Notes under the pieces: generated by a model | The model's database searches: none | Told to the model about the DNA's origin: nothing | Seen by the model: the letters and a program-made list of their open reading frames with translations, nothing else | Source of the DNA: Tomocerus qinae | Taxonomy: Eukaryota > Arthropoda > Collembola > Entomobryomorpha > Tomoceridae | Length of the DNA: 64,000 bases | Direction: 5' to 3' | Assembly (NCBI GenBank): GCA_020055645.1 | Contig: CM034547.1 | Span: forward strand, 30,876,513 to 30,940,512 | Program-made: the position numbers and the translations under genes | Part shown: in pieces, positions 14,201 through 25,900 of the stretch | Numbering within the stretch: the stretch's first letter is position 1 | Layout of the letters: each line of letters starts with the position of its first letter

Positions 14201-17200
14201 ACTAATACCGAACAATTCAACTTGACTTCTTGCATTGGTTTCAAGGGCGTCAGCTTACCGGAAATATTGGGTAACTGTTAAAAATACAAGTATTTATGTA
14301 CCTACACTGGTTAGGAGCGGTTGTATCATTGTATCTGACTATTACTCAACCGCCTTAGCGGTAGATAACAGCATAACGTAAAAGCATTTTGTATTTATAC
14401 GAATGATCCCATTTCCACTAACCTTTAATAGGCCTTAAAAAATAAACAAAAGTTAACTCATTTCTATTGTTAATCTATCTTATTGACACTTATTTTTCGG
14501 ATAAACAGGAATCTGGGTTAAATTGACTATTAGTAGAGAATCCAACCAGGAAAAATTGATTTCTTGGCTTGTGGATGAGACAACAGGCGCCAGTAATACC
14601 TCAAGAGTTCATGTGCTGGCTACAAAACCACAGCTTTCGTATTACAAAAAAGAAGGAGCGTGTGTAAATTTCACCGCAATAAGAATAGGGGTATGTAGCA
14701 ACATTTAAACCACTTTCATACATTATTATTATTGACATTTTAAATTATATGCAAATCTTTATGTTCTAATCATCTAGAATATCGACGGTCTAAGTAAACC
14801 AATTACCATAAGACAAGATTACTGGTTGAAAAGCTATGGAAATTCTCCTGAACCATCGAAACCAATTAGCTATGAGATTTCAAAGAATTCTTCTGGAAAT
14901 TCTATTTTTATTCTTAGAAATGTTACCCAGCCAGGTTTTTAAATACCTTGCTATAGAATGAAAAATGACAATCATTCAATGATACCAATGTAATGATATA
15001 TCAGTATCAAATGTTAATTAGGGTCTCCAATTTTTTCTTGCAGATGTATCAGATTTTACAAAAAAGGAGCCACTACCCATAATTAATAGGTTTAGCACAA
15101 ACTCGGTTATTTTACCTATCGGTTCTATCTGTGAAGCTGATGGTGACCCATCGTGTTTGGCTAACATGACCCTTAATGCTTATTTCAAAAGTCTAAATCA
15201 AGATTACTCATGGAGAGAAGATACAACATTCATAATAGGATCACTAGAGACATTAATTCTAGAAGTGGAAGTTTATAATCATAGGGAAACGGCTAATCTT
15301 CCTATTACGGTAGAAATAGAATGGAAGAGTCCACCAAATATACGCAGAATGGGGTCGGATTGTGCCAGAATTTATGGTGAACCAAACGGAAATCAGAAGT
15401 ACAAATGTTCTGTTAACAAACCCATAAAAGAGGATAAAAAGGTATGTATGGAATGAAATTGAGATTATTTTGAAGTACATTTTTAATTCATTGACTTTAT
15501 TCTAGGAAACCATAAAAATCGACTTTGATATGTCACCTCTTTATGGAGGAGATACAGAGGATTTTCTAGAATTTGAAATGAAAGCCAATACCAGCTCCTT
15601 GCTCGTAAAAGCTGTACAACAAAAATTTAAATTTCAAATGAAGCCCCAAGTTGAATTTTCCCTTTCAGAGTAAGTAAATTTATTTATACCTACTATATAG
15701 TTAACGATAATATTATTATTAGTATGCACCAATTCCATTGCATGGATATAAATCTTATCGTTTTAGCAATTTCAATGAAGGTTTATTATCTCACGACAAG
15801 CACAACAAACCAGTAAATATAACCCATACCTATGAAGTAAGTCAACTAAATACAAATCTTAACATCCCAAAATATTAATGGACAATTAATTATGTTCGGA
15901 AATTGCATGAAAGTAATAGATTTATCATCGTAGCTATAATATATGTTTAATTTACCTGTGTGCACTTTAGGTAAACCTAAAGGGTCCAAGTCCGGTCTAC
16001 AAAATACACATGGAATACTACATACCTAAGTATACAAATGTCTCCGGAAGTCTTAAAGAATTACTATTTGTCAGGAAACCAATTGTAAGTGTTTATAACG
16101 CAAAAATATTTAAATCTTAACTTAAGTTCTTCCAGCTCTCTACTCACATCATTTTAATATTACATGCTTTTCCTTCAGTATAGTTTATTCTAGGCTACCC
16201 ATGTATATCATTTTACTCTTTTGCAAACTCTAAGTTGTGTCCTAACCAAAAGTCCACTTCCCCTGATATATTATTCTACTTACCCATCAACTTTCTCATA
16301 GATGGATGGATATTCATTATTTCTTTCACCTTTAGAAGTCATTATATATTTTTATGTAATTCAAATTGTTTTAAATAGATTAATCATGAGTTCAATCATG
16401 GAGTGATTGAATGCGATAAGGTGAATGGCTCTTTTATTGAGGATGCGTTCCAAAATTCTGAAATTAGACCAGATACCACTGTAGAAAACTTGACAAATTG
16501 GATTTCTAATCCTGACAAATGGTCAGGAAATTTCTCTGATGAGATGGAAGAACATGAAAGTGTGATCAGAACTAAGAGAAGTCTTCTAGATATCGATTCT
16601 GACGAAGAAAGGGTATATCAAATCTATTGTGGATTGAATGGTATCGAATGCATGAAAATTGTGTGTACTGCAACTAAAGTCAAAAATACAACAAAAGCAG
16701 TCATAGAATTCAAACTAAGAATGATTTCAGAAATTGCAAGTAATGATTCAACATTTTCATATGTATTTTCAATAAATAATTTGTTCTGCCTTTTACCTAG
16801 AATGCACATGTTCCGTTTATTCTATGTAGAATCTTTCATCCCGGATTATGGAATTGACTTTGTTGTGATAACAAGCAATGCGGTCATGAGAATGTTGGAC
16901 AGAAACGGCAAACAGTTTGGTAAGGAAGCAAAAGTCCGTTTTGAAACCAAACTAACCATTCAAGGTGCTCCAGAAATACCAGCATGGATTTTAATTGTTG
17001 CCGTTGCATCAGGGCTCATTATTTTTACGTTGGTAACACTCATTTTGGTCAAGGTAAGTGCATTGAGAACTATAAAGTTGCGGTTTGGTTTGGCCTTATT
17101 GTAGATTGAGAAAATGACATAATGGTGGTTGATTTGTTTTTCTTTATTACAGTGCGGATTCTTCCGTCGTAAGACGCGTGATCAGTTGGCAGCATTGAAA

Positions 17201-17413
17201 ATTAAGAAAGAGGTATGCAAATATATTTTTTGAAATGTAATCCAGTATCAGAATTAAAGATAATTATATTCGTATTTTAATCTACAGATAGATGACAATT
17301 TTGGACACGAATTGAAGAGATATGAAGATGCTAGTGCTGGTAATCGTTATTCCAAGATGAATGTAACCGACGAGTACACATTGCGAATGAGCGACCGTGA
17401 TTACAATTGGTAG
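11298..17413 (+). CDS. Integrin alpha chain A (PS-type, divergent)
   Basis: Nineteen exons: 11298-11563, 11638-11780, 11856-12122, 12212-12370, 12697-12855, 12929-13267, 13347-13432, 13615-13723, 13833-14012, 14097-14270, 14509-14690, 14778-14934, 15044-15441, 15506-15669, 15767-15836, 15971-16084, 16379-17053, 17153-17212, 17288-17413; 1275 residues. A signal sequence follows a short polar N-terminus. FG-GAP propeller repeats include VLIGAPK (about residue 90), GAPGIFEWTG, AAGAPRS and three cation loops: DITSDGFDELLVGAP (about 413), DVNMDGHKDIAVGAP (about 502) and DIDNNHYPDLAVGA (about 562). Thigh/calf regions follow, a furin-type site RTKR (about 1056) divides heavy and light chains, and one transmembrane helix precedes CGFFRR, the integrin alpha membrane-proximal motif. 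The tail of about 57 residues ends in DRDYNW. It should pair with a beta integrin at the plasma membrane. Exon 3 start (11856) is set by phase. No I-domain is present. A 61-base intron-like stretch in exon 17 is kept because removing it breaks the frame. Possible AATAAA at 17658. Confidence 0.9.
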
Positions 17414-18001
17414 ACTGTGATGTGAAGCGATATTTACTAAAAGCGTTTTATGAATTTTTTAAATCCGTTATGTACTTTTACTCATTCCAATATCGTGAAA
17501 TTAGCATTGTAAAAGAAATGAAATATTATTATTGTACAATTCGATGATGCAATTATAAGTATATATATGAATATTTTAGCATAGATATTCTAGCATTTTG
17601 CATCAAAGAATTAAACAGACTGTTCAAACACACTATATAATGTCCATTAGTTAATGTAATAAAAAGGGCTACCTTCGCTTACAGTTCTTTCTAACGACCC
17701 AACTTCAAATTTCGGTGCGTTCCTTGTTTGGCATTTGGTCATTTTACATTTTACTGGTGAAACTTTTATGCTAGCATAAGGGAGGTCAAGAATTTCAGGT
17801 ATTCTTTCTATTGTCGGATGTATCAGTACTTAGATGGAATATTTGTAGAGCGATCCTCAAAAGATAATATTATAACCTAGAAAGTATGCATTGCATGTAG
17901 TAGTTTTATTTATTCATTGTAGATGCACGTATTATATACAAGTTTATTAATTGTATTTCCAGTGTTGCTTACATCTTAGGTACCAAATTGGTTCTATTAC
18001 T
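17414..18001. other. Convergent 3' ends (integrin A / carboxylesterase)
   Basis: These 588 bases separate two converging genes. AATAAA on plus at 17658-17663 could end integrin A; TTTATT at 17943-17948 reads AATAAA on minus and could end the esterase. Nothing else was seen. Confidence 0.45.
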
Positions 18002-21000
18002 TCATTTGATAGTTTTTGATGAGTCAACCCAGTACTCGACATAGTCGCTTCCAATTGTAGGGATTGTGTTGATTTTTAGAAACTTTTGTGAATCCAAAGA
18101 AAATTTTGGCCACAGAGAAATCAATGGTGGGTAATTTCCCTGGTTCGGATCTCTAAAAATAAGATTTTTGAAACATGTTTTTAAGCTAGTAACTAAAAGC
18201 ATTGTTTAGGACATTATACCGGTAGAATTCAGATCAATGAAATAATACAGATAAAGACAAAAAATGGAAAATATTTTTAGCATTGCATAGTAGAAATGCA
18301 ATGCACATAATGTCAATGTCAATCGTGCCTTACCCCGAAGTTGCGAAATTAGCCCACATATTAACCAGGAGGCTGCTGACAAATCTTTCTTCCGGTTTAG
18401 TGAAAGTTCCATAGTCGAAAAGATACCTTAAGGATTTATTTATTTTCATTAAAATCTATGCGCAGCAGTTCGTTCCAAGCAACTGAACAAAATACATAGG
18501 ATGAAAAATTAAAAGAGAATAAAAATGATTGTACATTAGGTCATCGACGTGAGTCACCCCTCGAGGAACTTGTGGAACACCGCCAGTGTAAGAGTAAAAT
18601 GTCTGATTACTAAAATGTAGGTGTTGAGTTATTAGTGAAAATGAAATTCTACTGAAATGTAAATGTAAACTCTAAAGGAGGTTTTACAATTTTCTTCATT
18701 ACATTTTTAAAACAAACAAATACAACCAATGTTTACTAACTCAGGGATTGCTCCTTAAAATGCCTTTTAATAACGTAATTGATGATATCTTTCTGCATAA
18801 GCAATTGATGGAGACAATGCAATTAAGCTTTTGAAACGTAAAAAGGAAAATTGTTTATCATGTGAAAACTTACTAGGTACTACTTACCCATAATAGTCAA
18901 AAGAATACAAGTACGTGTTGGGATTGATTATGGAATGATACTTTGCTGTGGTGTAAGCAGGAGCTTTGAAGTAAAATGTTGTGTAAATCTGAAAAGTTAT
19001 TTTACAACTTTGAATTATCAGGTGTAGGTCTGGTCTGATTAACTTTTTAATGCATACCCCAACAAGACCTGCAGCCATTTGTGTGAAATTTCCGGAATTT
19101 TTAGATTTTCCTAAGTATTCTTCAATCAATGAGTCAATGATACCAATGGGAGAATCAGAGATACCTGCATGGAAAGCATTATACATATTGCGTTAATCCG
19201 TTAATCCACCGTATTTACTGTATTTACAGCTTTAAAGTTGTAAAATATATAACATGACAAAAGAGTGAATCTTTACCATGTGAAAAATAGGTTATATTTT
19301 AAATAGCTTTTAATTTAGTTAGGTTAGGTTTCATGGTTGACTACAGATATCAACTGAACAGGCATTTGTATATTAATGAGAGGAATATTAATTTGGACAT
19401 TGTATTGGAAACAACAAAAGCGATGTACCGAAACTCGATGAAGTAAGAAGACTTTCAACAAACTGGAAGCGAAGGAAATCCTTATTATTGACCAAGCCTG
19501 TGGGTGCTAAATAAGTAGAGTAAAGGCGTGAAAGCAAGAAGGCCCCGTCGTTTTTACAGGCTCCAATCATAAGGGGCACATTTGACTGAAGTCCAGTTTT
19601 TAGAGACACATATGGGTTGTTAGGCGTTACTTTTGGAATAGATAATGGAAAGGTTTGCACCACAGGAGCTGGCTACTTTCGCATTCAAAGTTAAGATAAT
19701 CATCAATATATCAGGTATAGCAAAAAAACGATCTAAACACTCAATATCAAAATGGTAGAAATTATTGAAATGCATGGCAGATATTTATACCATACATAAA
19801 AGACGGTCAGAGCTGCGCTTAAGTATTGTGCTGGGATAGCTCTCATGCATGCCAAAACAAGATCCATGTTTAGTTGGGAAACAACAGGATTCGCAGGAGT
19901 ACAATTGAAATATGAAGTTGCTAATAATGAGTTCTTAAGACCTGTTGTATATGCCCAGCCAGAAATATCGTCACCTAGAATAAATTTCTAAATTAGAATA
20001 CGAGTGCATACCAAGCATTAGTACAAGTGAGTGCATTTGTTGCACCTGAAAGAGAAATAGCTCGGTGGATAAGGTTTTTTGTCAATGGGCTATCAAGAAG
20101 ATAAGTCACGGATGCCGCACCAGCACTCTGACCCGCAACGGTAACGGAATTAGGATCTCCTCCGAAATACTCGATATTTTGTTGTACCCATTGAAGTGCT
20201 AGGACTTGGTCATATAAGCCTAGGTTACCTGGTGCTTCGTCATTCTCCAGGCAAAAGAATCCTAGCAATAATATTTATTAATATAACATGGGACACTATT
20301 ATGAAAGTCGCAGCCATTGGCCATAGTGGGACAAAGGAATATTGTGATAGCATATCGAACATTTTGTATAACAAATCTTTTTGATAATTTACAATCGTTC
20401 TAAGAAGACACAACCAATCTACGAAAATGACAATTTCTAGAGCCCAAAAAACTTATTCTGTACTGCTTGTCTTTTAGTACATTTTGGAGTCTCAAATGTG
20501 ATACATTGTTCACGATATATTATAACGTTACGGATATAAGGTTTGCTTTACTAATAATATAATAGGTATGATCTACAAAAAATTCTTAATTCTATGAAAA
20601 AAGTGTACCAAAAACGCCCAATCTGTAGTTAATACTAACGAAAACAACTTCTCTTTCCAGTAATCGTTTTGCATTATATAAGTTTCCCGACCACCGATAG
20701 AAAGATCCACCTGTTATAAGGTCCAATACATACAAAGTTAGTGAAAGCTCGTTTATTAAACTGGAACGTGTAGGTAGTCATGATTCATTCAAGAAAGGTA
20801 TTTATTAAAATATAAACGAGCATCTACGGTAAAATAGACTATAATCTAAATATTGAATAAAATAAATATCAGTATTCCAACCGTGAATAAAAACGATCAC
20901 AGGGAGTAGCTTTTGCTTGTCCGATTTTTTAACCTAAAATGCAAAAAGGATTTTTGAGGAAATCTGAATATTTAAATGTACATAGTTGCATAGTTATCTG

Positions 21001-21394
21001 CATTCTTTCCAGAATGGGAGTTTCACTTTCGAATTGATTCTGGTACCTTGGGTGTATAAACGTTGAGAGAGAGACATTGTTCACTGTAGTTTCCAGGCTC
21101 CAACGGTGACGGAGGTTGGACGCAGGCTACTTGATTATTGGTAGCATCGAAAATGGAATTGTCTGCCGTTAGTTGATCTACGGGTTCAGCGAGAGAGAAT
21201 CTCTTGACAATGTTTCCATAAGGGATACCCTGGAAGGCTGGATACTGCCGATTTGTCACGGATGTTGTCTGAGCAGTTCCCTTAATAGTTCCCAAGTTTG
21301 GAATTGTAACAGTCAAGTCTTCTTCTGACAGTCCAATAACTTCACTGCAGCAGCAAATGAAGACGAAATTAATGAAGACAAAGATAGCTTTCAT
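18002..21394 (-). CDS. Secreted type-B carboxylesterase
   Basis: Eleven exons on minus: 21394-21047, 20933-20882, 20710-20609, 20261-20046, 19974-19796, 19672-19429, 19164-19058, 18988-18888, 18609-18535, 18426-18334, 18152-18002; 555 residues, the usual family size. The N-terminal 20 residues form a signal peptide ([14 protein letters not shown]). Family marks in order: [17 protein letters not shown], oxyanion-hole [14 protein letters not shown], nucleophile elbow [15 protein letters not shown] at the acid position, and GVTHVDDL carrying the catalytic His, all on the alpha/beta-hydrolase fold. The 75-bp exon 18609-18535 is easy to miss but supplies the His. The acid residue aligns as Asp (KNDG) where most carboxylesterases have Glu (KDEG), which is tolerated in this fold. 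It should hydrolyse carboxylic esters (xenobiotics, hormones or pheromones); the substrate cannot be told. It lies between two integrin genes on the opposite strand. Confidence 0.93.
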
Positions 21395-21733
21395 GATTTT
21401 ATGAATTAATTGTTTTTTTTTCTATTATAGGACAAATAAAGAGATAGTTTTCTTCTAAAGGTGTGAAAAGTGGAGGCTATACCAATATTTGTAGACAGGT
21501 ACCAAAATAAGCACCTATTCTACCTATCAGTTGTGGCTACACAGATCACAGCTTTTTTACCAAAAGGTAACAATTTCCAAGACCTTAAATAGCCCTGACG
21601 TTCCACTTTGCGGACTGGTAATAATGGCCTAAACCATTTTTATTAAAATAATCAGTATTCTCAAATCTTTTGAGTTGAGCCAGAGGTTGAGCCGACATAA
21701 TTAATTTTTATCAGTTGCATTACTATACTTAGA
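21395..21733. other. Upstream region of the carboxylesterase
   Basis: These 339 bases upstream of the minus-strand start codon should include its promoter. No TATA or other element could be assigned. The left edge of the GC-rich fold-back pair follows directly. Confidence 0.4.
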
Positions 21734-22009
21734 GAGTTGCACGGGCAGCATTTTGGTGCCCGTGGCTGCCCGTGCCCGTAGCAATTGTGCCTGTGCCCGC
21801 CCATACCCGTACGGGCACGGGCCGGGCAGCTGCCCGCGCGGGCATTAGGTGCCCGTACAACTCTTATATAGAGTTGCACGGGCAGCATTTTGGTACCCGT
21901 GGCTGCCCGTGCCCGCAAACATTTTGAAAATCCTGCCCGTGCCCGCCCATACCCGTAAGGGCACGGGCCAGGCAGCTGCCCGCACGGGCATTGGGTGCCC
22001 GTGCAACTC
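21734..22009. mobile_element. Tandem pair of GC-rich fold-back elements
   Basis: Two related copies (21734-21863 and 21871-22009) are separated by 7 bases. Each begins GAGTTGCACGGGCAGC and ends in its complement, TGCCCGTGCAACTC (copy 1 has TGCCCGTACAACTC). The interior is built from GCCCGTGCCCG-type palindromic units, so each copy can fold into a long GC-rich hairpin. The base composition differs sharply from the AT-rich surroundings. No target duplication was found and no protein is encoded; open frames through it are artefacts of the repeat. Likely a non-autonomous DNA element (TIR or fold-back type). Confidence 0.7.
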
Positions 22010-22230
22010 ACAGTGTACTTCTTTAAACTACCTAAATGGTGAATTTTTAAATTTCAGCTTTCAGAAGCAAGTAGGTATGCATCAACACAATCTTGTATTG
22101 CAGACTCCGGTGTATGCATCCAGATATGTAAAATATGAACAGTTATAAATAAGCACATAGGTATTATGGATCTTAAGTTATTAGAGCCATTTACGAAAGC
22201 TTTAGTTTTTATTGCGTATACCAAAGTTAG
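22010..22230. other. Spacer between repeat clusters
   Basis: About 220 bases of AT-rich sequence between the GC-rich fold-back pair and the first 282-bp element. Nothing was recognised. Confidence 0.4.
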
Positions 22231-22528
22231 TGTTCTGCCTTAGATTATATAACTAGTACTGTAGATCTAGATGCGACATACGGTCACATGATTGAACTTT
22301 TGTTTACATTTGGAATTTGGGTAAACTGAGGCAAATACAAAAAATGCCGCTTGCCTAATACAATATGACAATCTCAATATTCTCAATGTTGTCAAACAAA
22401 TCAATTGAGCCTTTAAATTGCCCCGCCTTTTACCCAATTAACTCTTAAGTCTGTCCTTCGCAGGTCATAAAAATGCAATACATTAAATGAATGGAGATGT
22501 CATATCTATCCAAATCTATGTGTTCTGC
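22231..22528 (+). mobile_element. 282-bp hAT-like MITE, copy 1, with 8-bp target duplication
   Basis: The element occupies 22239-22520 and is flanked by a perfect direct repeat TGTTCTGC (22231-22238 and 22521-22528). Ends are CTTAGATTATATAAC and, inverted, CATAGATTTGGATAG: short imperfect terminal inverted repeats of the form CWTAGATT. The 8-bp duplication suits hAT, P or Merlin-type elements. No coding capacity, so it depends on a transposase elsewhere. Confidence 0.8.
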
Positions 22529-22608
22529 TTATCATTAATCTGTAGACCAAAGTTTTTGCATTTCATAGATTCAATATCATTATATTTATTAAAGAGACTT
22601 GTAAAAAT

Positions 22609-22906
22609 GCATATGCCATAGATTTGGATAGATATGACATCTCCATTCATTTAATGTATTGCATTTTTATGACCTGCGAAGGACAGACTTAAGAGTGAAT
22701 TGGGTAAAAGGCGGGGCAATTTAAAGGCTCAATTGATTTGTTTGACAACATTGAGAATATTGAGATTGTCATATTGTATTAGGCAAGCGGCATTTTTTGT
22801 ATTTGCCTCAGTTTACCCAAATTCCAAATGTAAACAAAAGTTCAATCATGTGACCGTATGTCGCATCTAGATCTACAGTACTAGTTATATAATCTAAGGC
22901 ATATGC
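22609..22906 (-). mobile_element. 282-bp hAT-like MITE, copy 2, inverted, with its own target duplication
   Basis: The element at 22617-22898 is the reverse complement of copy 1 with one visible difference in 282 bases (position 22440 of copy 1 is A where copy 2 implies C). It is flanked by its own perfect 8-bp direct repeat GCATATGC (22609-22616 and 22899-22906). The two copies lie 80 bases apart between their duplications and together form a 285-bp inverted repeat able to fold into a long hairpin. Confidence 0.8.
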
Positions 22907-25900
22907 GTATGGCTGCATTGGCGTGTCTTATGTTCCCCCTTAAACAAACCCTATCCTTTCCCAAATACTAGCGTACAATGACATTAATTATATTTATGAC
23001 ATTGCTCTGCTCTTGGTTGGTACTTTGATCCTAACTCAAGAATAGCCTATATGTATATGGTCTAATACATTCAAACCTTACTACAATAAAGATTTTATTA
23101 GTCAGGTACCGTTTTATTGTTCGCTTTATAGAATATGTTAAATATTACACCATATATTTATGAGTGTAATCACCTATTTATGGCCCTACGCATCCCATCC
23201 TTAGAATAGGTTTGATTATGGTTAATTAAACAGGTTAGGTTTGTAGGGACATAGGTTATTATACTTCACATTTTGCGCGGCAATTCTCGACGCTCTAACC
23301 TCGCAAGCGGCGGTGTGTGGAAAATGCTCGTATAATTACGATTATCAGGCATAATCATTCAATTATGCCTAAATCCTTTCTATTTCTGTCGCATTAGTAG
23401 AACCTTATTTCCTCGGCGGCCACTACCTGGGTAAAATTTAGACTACAGCGTTGCGGTGATTTACATCATGTAGTATTATTCTTAAAATGTTCGTCATACA
23501 TAAACTGCAACATACACTAATTCATGTATTACACACAGTATAATATTACATTGAGCCCTACACATACTACTATACTATAACGTTATGTTTTAAAACTGCA
23601 TTAAATAATTGTATCAATAGTTTTTAGCTAATTAATGCAAATGCAAGTAAAACAAAATATAACACAATAATTTCTTAAAAATACTACCTACTCAACTACT
23701 ATACCACAACTATATTTTTGCATTCTACTGCAACATACAATGATAGCAGCTGAATAACTTTACAAAATATATATACTATATAATTCACTAGTGCTTTTAT
23801 TATGTCTATGCACAACTACTTGCACACAGATACTTTTTAAATTCAAAGCACATTTAGCTAATTTATTAAAATTCCTTTTGTCGTAATATCTAAACTAAAA
23901 CTGATCTAAATTAAATGCAAAAGCAATAATAGCTGCTATAACAAAGGGAATTAAAATTTCAACTAATTTGTACAATGATTTGGCGCATATCTTCCAAGTT
24001 TAATAATGTTGGTTTGTAAATGATTTCATTTCTCATTCATCTTTTGAGACTGTTATGTTCTTCTTATTCTTAATATTTTTGTTTTCTTTTGTATCAAGTA
24101 ACTTATTATCAATTGCGAGTTTCAATTTTAGGAAAATGTATTGCTGTTCCTCTTTTAAAAATTGTAGAAACATATAAATTAGAATGACTTCTTTGAATGC
24201 TTCTTTTAAGATTGCTGTGTCAAGATTCCAGCGAGTTAGTGGTTCATTTCATTACATTTTGATGTTTACACTACAGCCTTTTCTACATGTCCATAATAGG
24301 ATGTACATCCAATAGATCTTGTTCGTTATTATTAGAAGTTTTCCCCCTTTCCCCTTGCACAAATCTAAAATGATTTTCCATTATAAAAGTTAAAGAACAA
24401 TTATTTATTTAATAGACAATTCTATTCTCGAGTTGTTATTACATGGGCTAGCCATTTTGGAATAAAAATTCTGCATATTCTTGAACATACACATTGTACA
24501 TCTTATCAGATATACAATTTAATTATGCAGACCCACTGTTACATGCATTACATTCAAGCCTAGCCAACATTCACAATAGAAGATCATTTAAATGCAATTT
24601 CGAGTCATGCCAATAAATATATGGCAGTCCGAGCAGTACACTATTTAGCTTTGTAGAAGTGTCAAATTTTTACATCAGTTTACATACACAATGTACCTGA
24701 GCCCGCGAGGCAGCTTATATGTGTACTATGTTTTCTAAAGCAGAGCTTGAAATATTATTTTTCTGCTTAAACTTATCGGCAACGCTGCTTTAATTTTAGC
24801 TTCTTTCGAGTTTCGAAGGAGCGAAAAGGGTAGTGGAAAAAGTGACCGCGTTAAGAAGATTATGTACTACAACCTGCAACCGTTTGTAGGAAGGGTTGCC
24901 TCACCCTAAGGTGGAACCTTTTAGTCCGGCCACATAGCTATGTTGTTATCATAAGCTTCATTGCATTTATCTTTGATAGGTGTACAATAAACTTAAGTGA
25001 TGCATACATCGGTTGCATGCGTAAATCAAGTTATCTACTAAATAGAGGGTTACAAAGTCAGGACATTACCTTTTATGAAATTTCATTTCAAATATACCTG
25101 CAGCTTAAATTATAAATTCTGTAGAAATGAGCAATGTTAATAACGTTCTTCTTCGAAGAGAAACTCAACACGCTAACGTCACATGCTATCATATCATTTA
25201 GTGATTTACAAAGACTTTTGTAATTGCAAGCCATGACGGAAGCTTATTAGTTTTTGGCAACTTCATCCATAATCACAAGGATAACCGATAGATATCTTTT
25301 ATATTCCGATAATTTATCTTTTTATAATTGCACTACCATAACCTTAGTCATAACTGAATGACTACACATTCTTCCCGTAACATATATTAAGATTAAGCCT
25401 GAAAAAAGTCTTTTTCTGTTATGAATAATTTAGTCTATGTTCCCGTAGCACAATTGTGTGTAATTACAGTGGAATATAAATGTCACTTTTTGGTACAACA
25501 TCGGTAAAACGTGCATCCATAAATACACATGGATAATAGATTATCGACCTCTTTCAGTCAGGATATTTCTACTATAAGATATGTAATTTAATAACTAACC
25601 AAGGGAATAAGACGATCTAATAAGCTCTACGTAAGTTCGTAAGGTGCCTGATGCATCTTAACACGATACTGTTTTTATATGCCGTATAATAATCGATATA
25701 ATTCCCGCATCGAAATAATTCCCCGTCCGGGGAATTACATCGATTTTTCTTACACATAGAAATGGCCATGAAACTATCCCCGAAGTGCTAATTCGATTAT
25801 TGCGGTAATAACTCCTTACAAAATTTTCACCAACCTTTTCCTAGTACTTTCACTAGAATTTTTCATAGGGAGACATTCGAGGCAGGCTAACTGCTCTCAG

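Noticed and set aside
19317-19331. TTAGGTTAGGT strings (also near 23228 and 40857) resembling the arthropod telomere repeat
   Set aside because: Only about two units at each place; short enough to be chance in AT-rich DNA.
21661-22148. Open frames of 99-116 codons rich in Cys, Ala, Pro and Gly through the GC-rich block
   Set aside because: They are translations of the palindromic repeat units in frames without stops and have no exon structure.
22236-22901. A single fold-back transposon of 666 bp
   Set aside because: The separate 8-bp duplications around each arm fit two independent insertions better.
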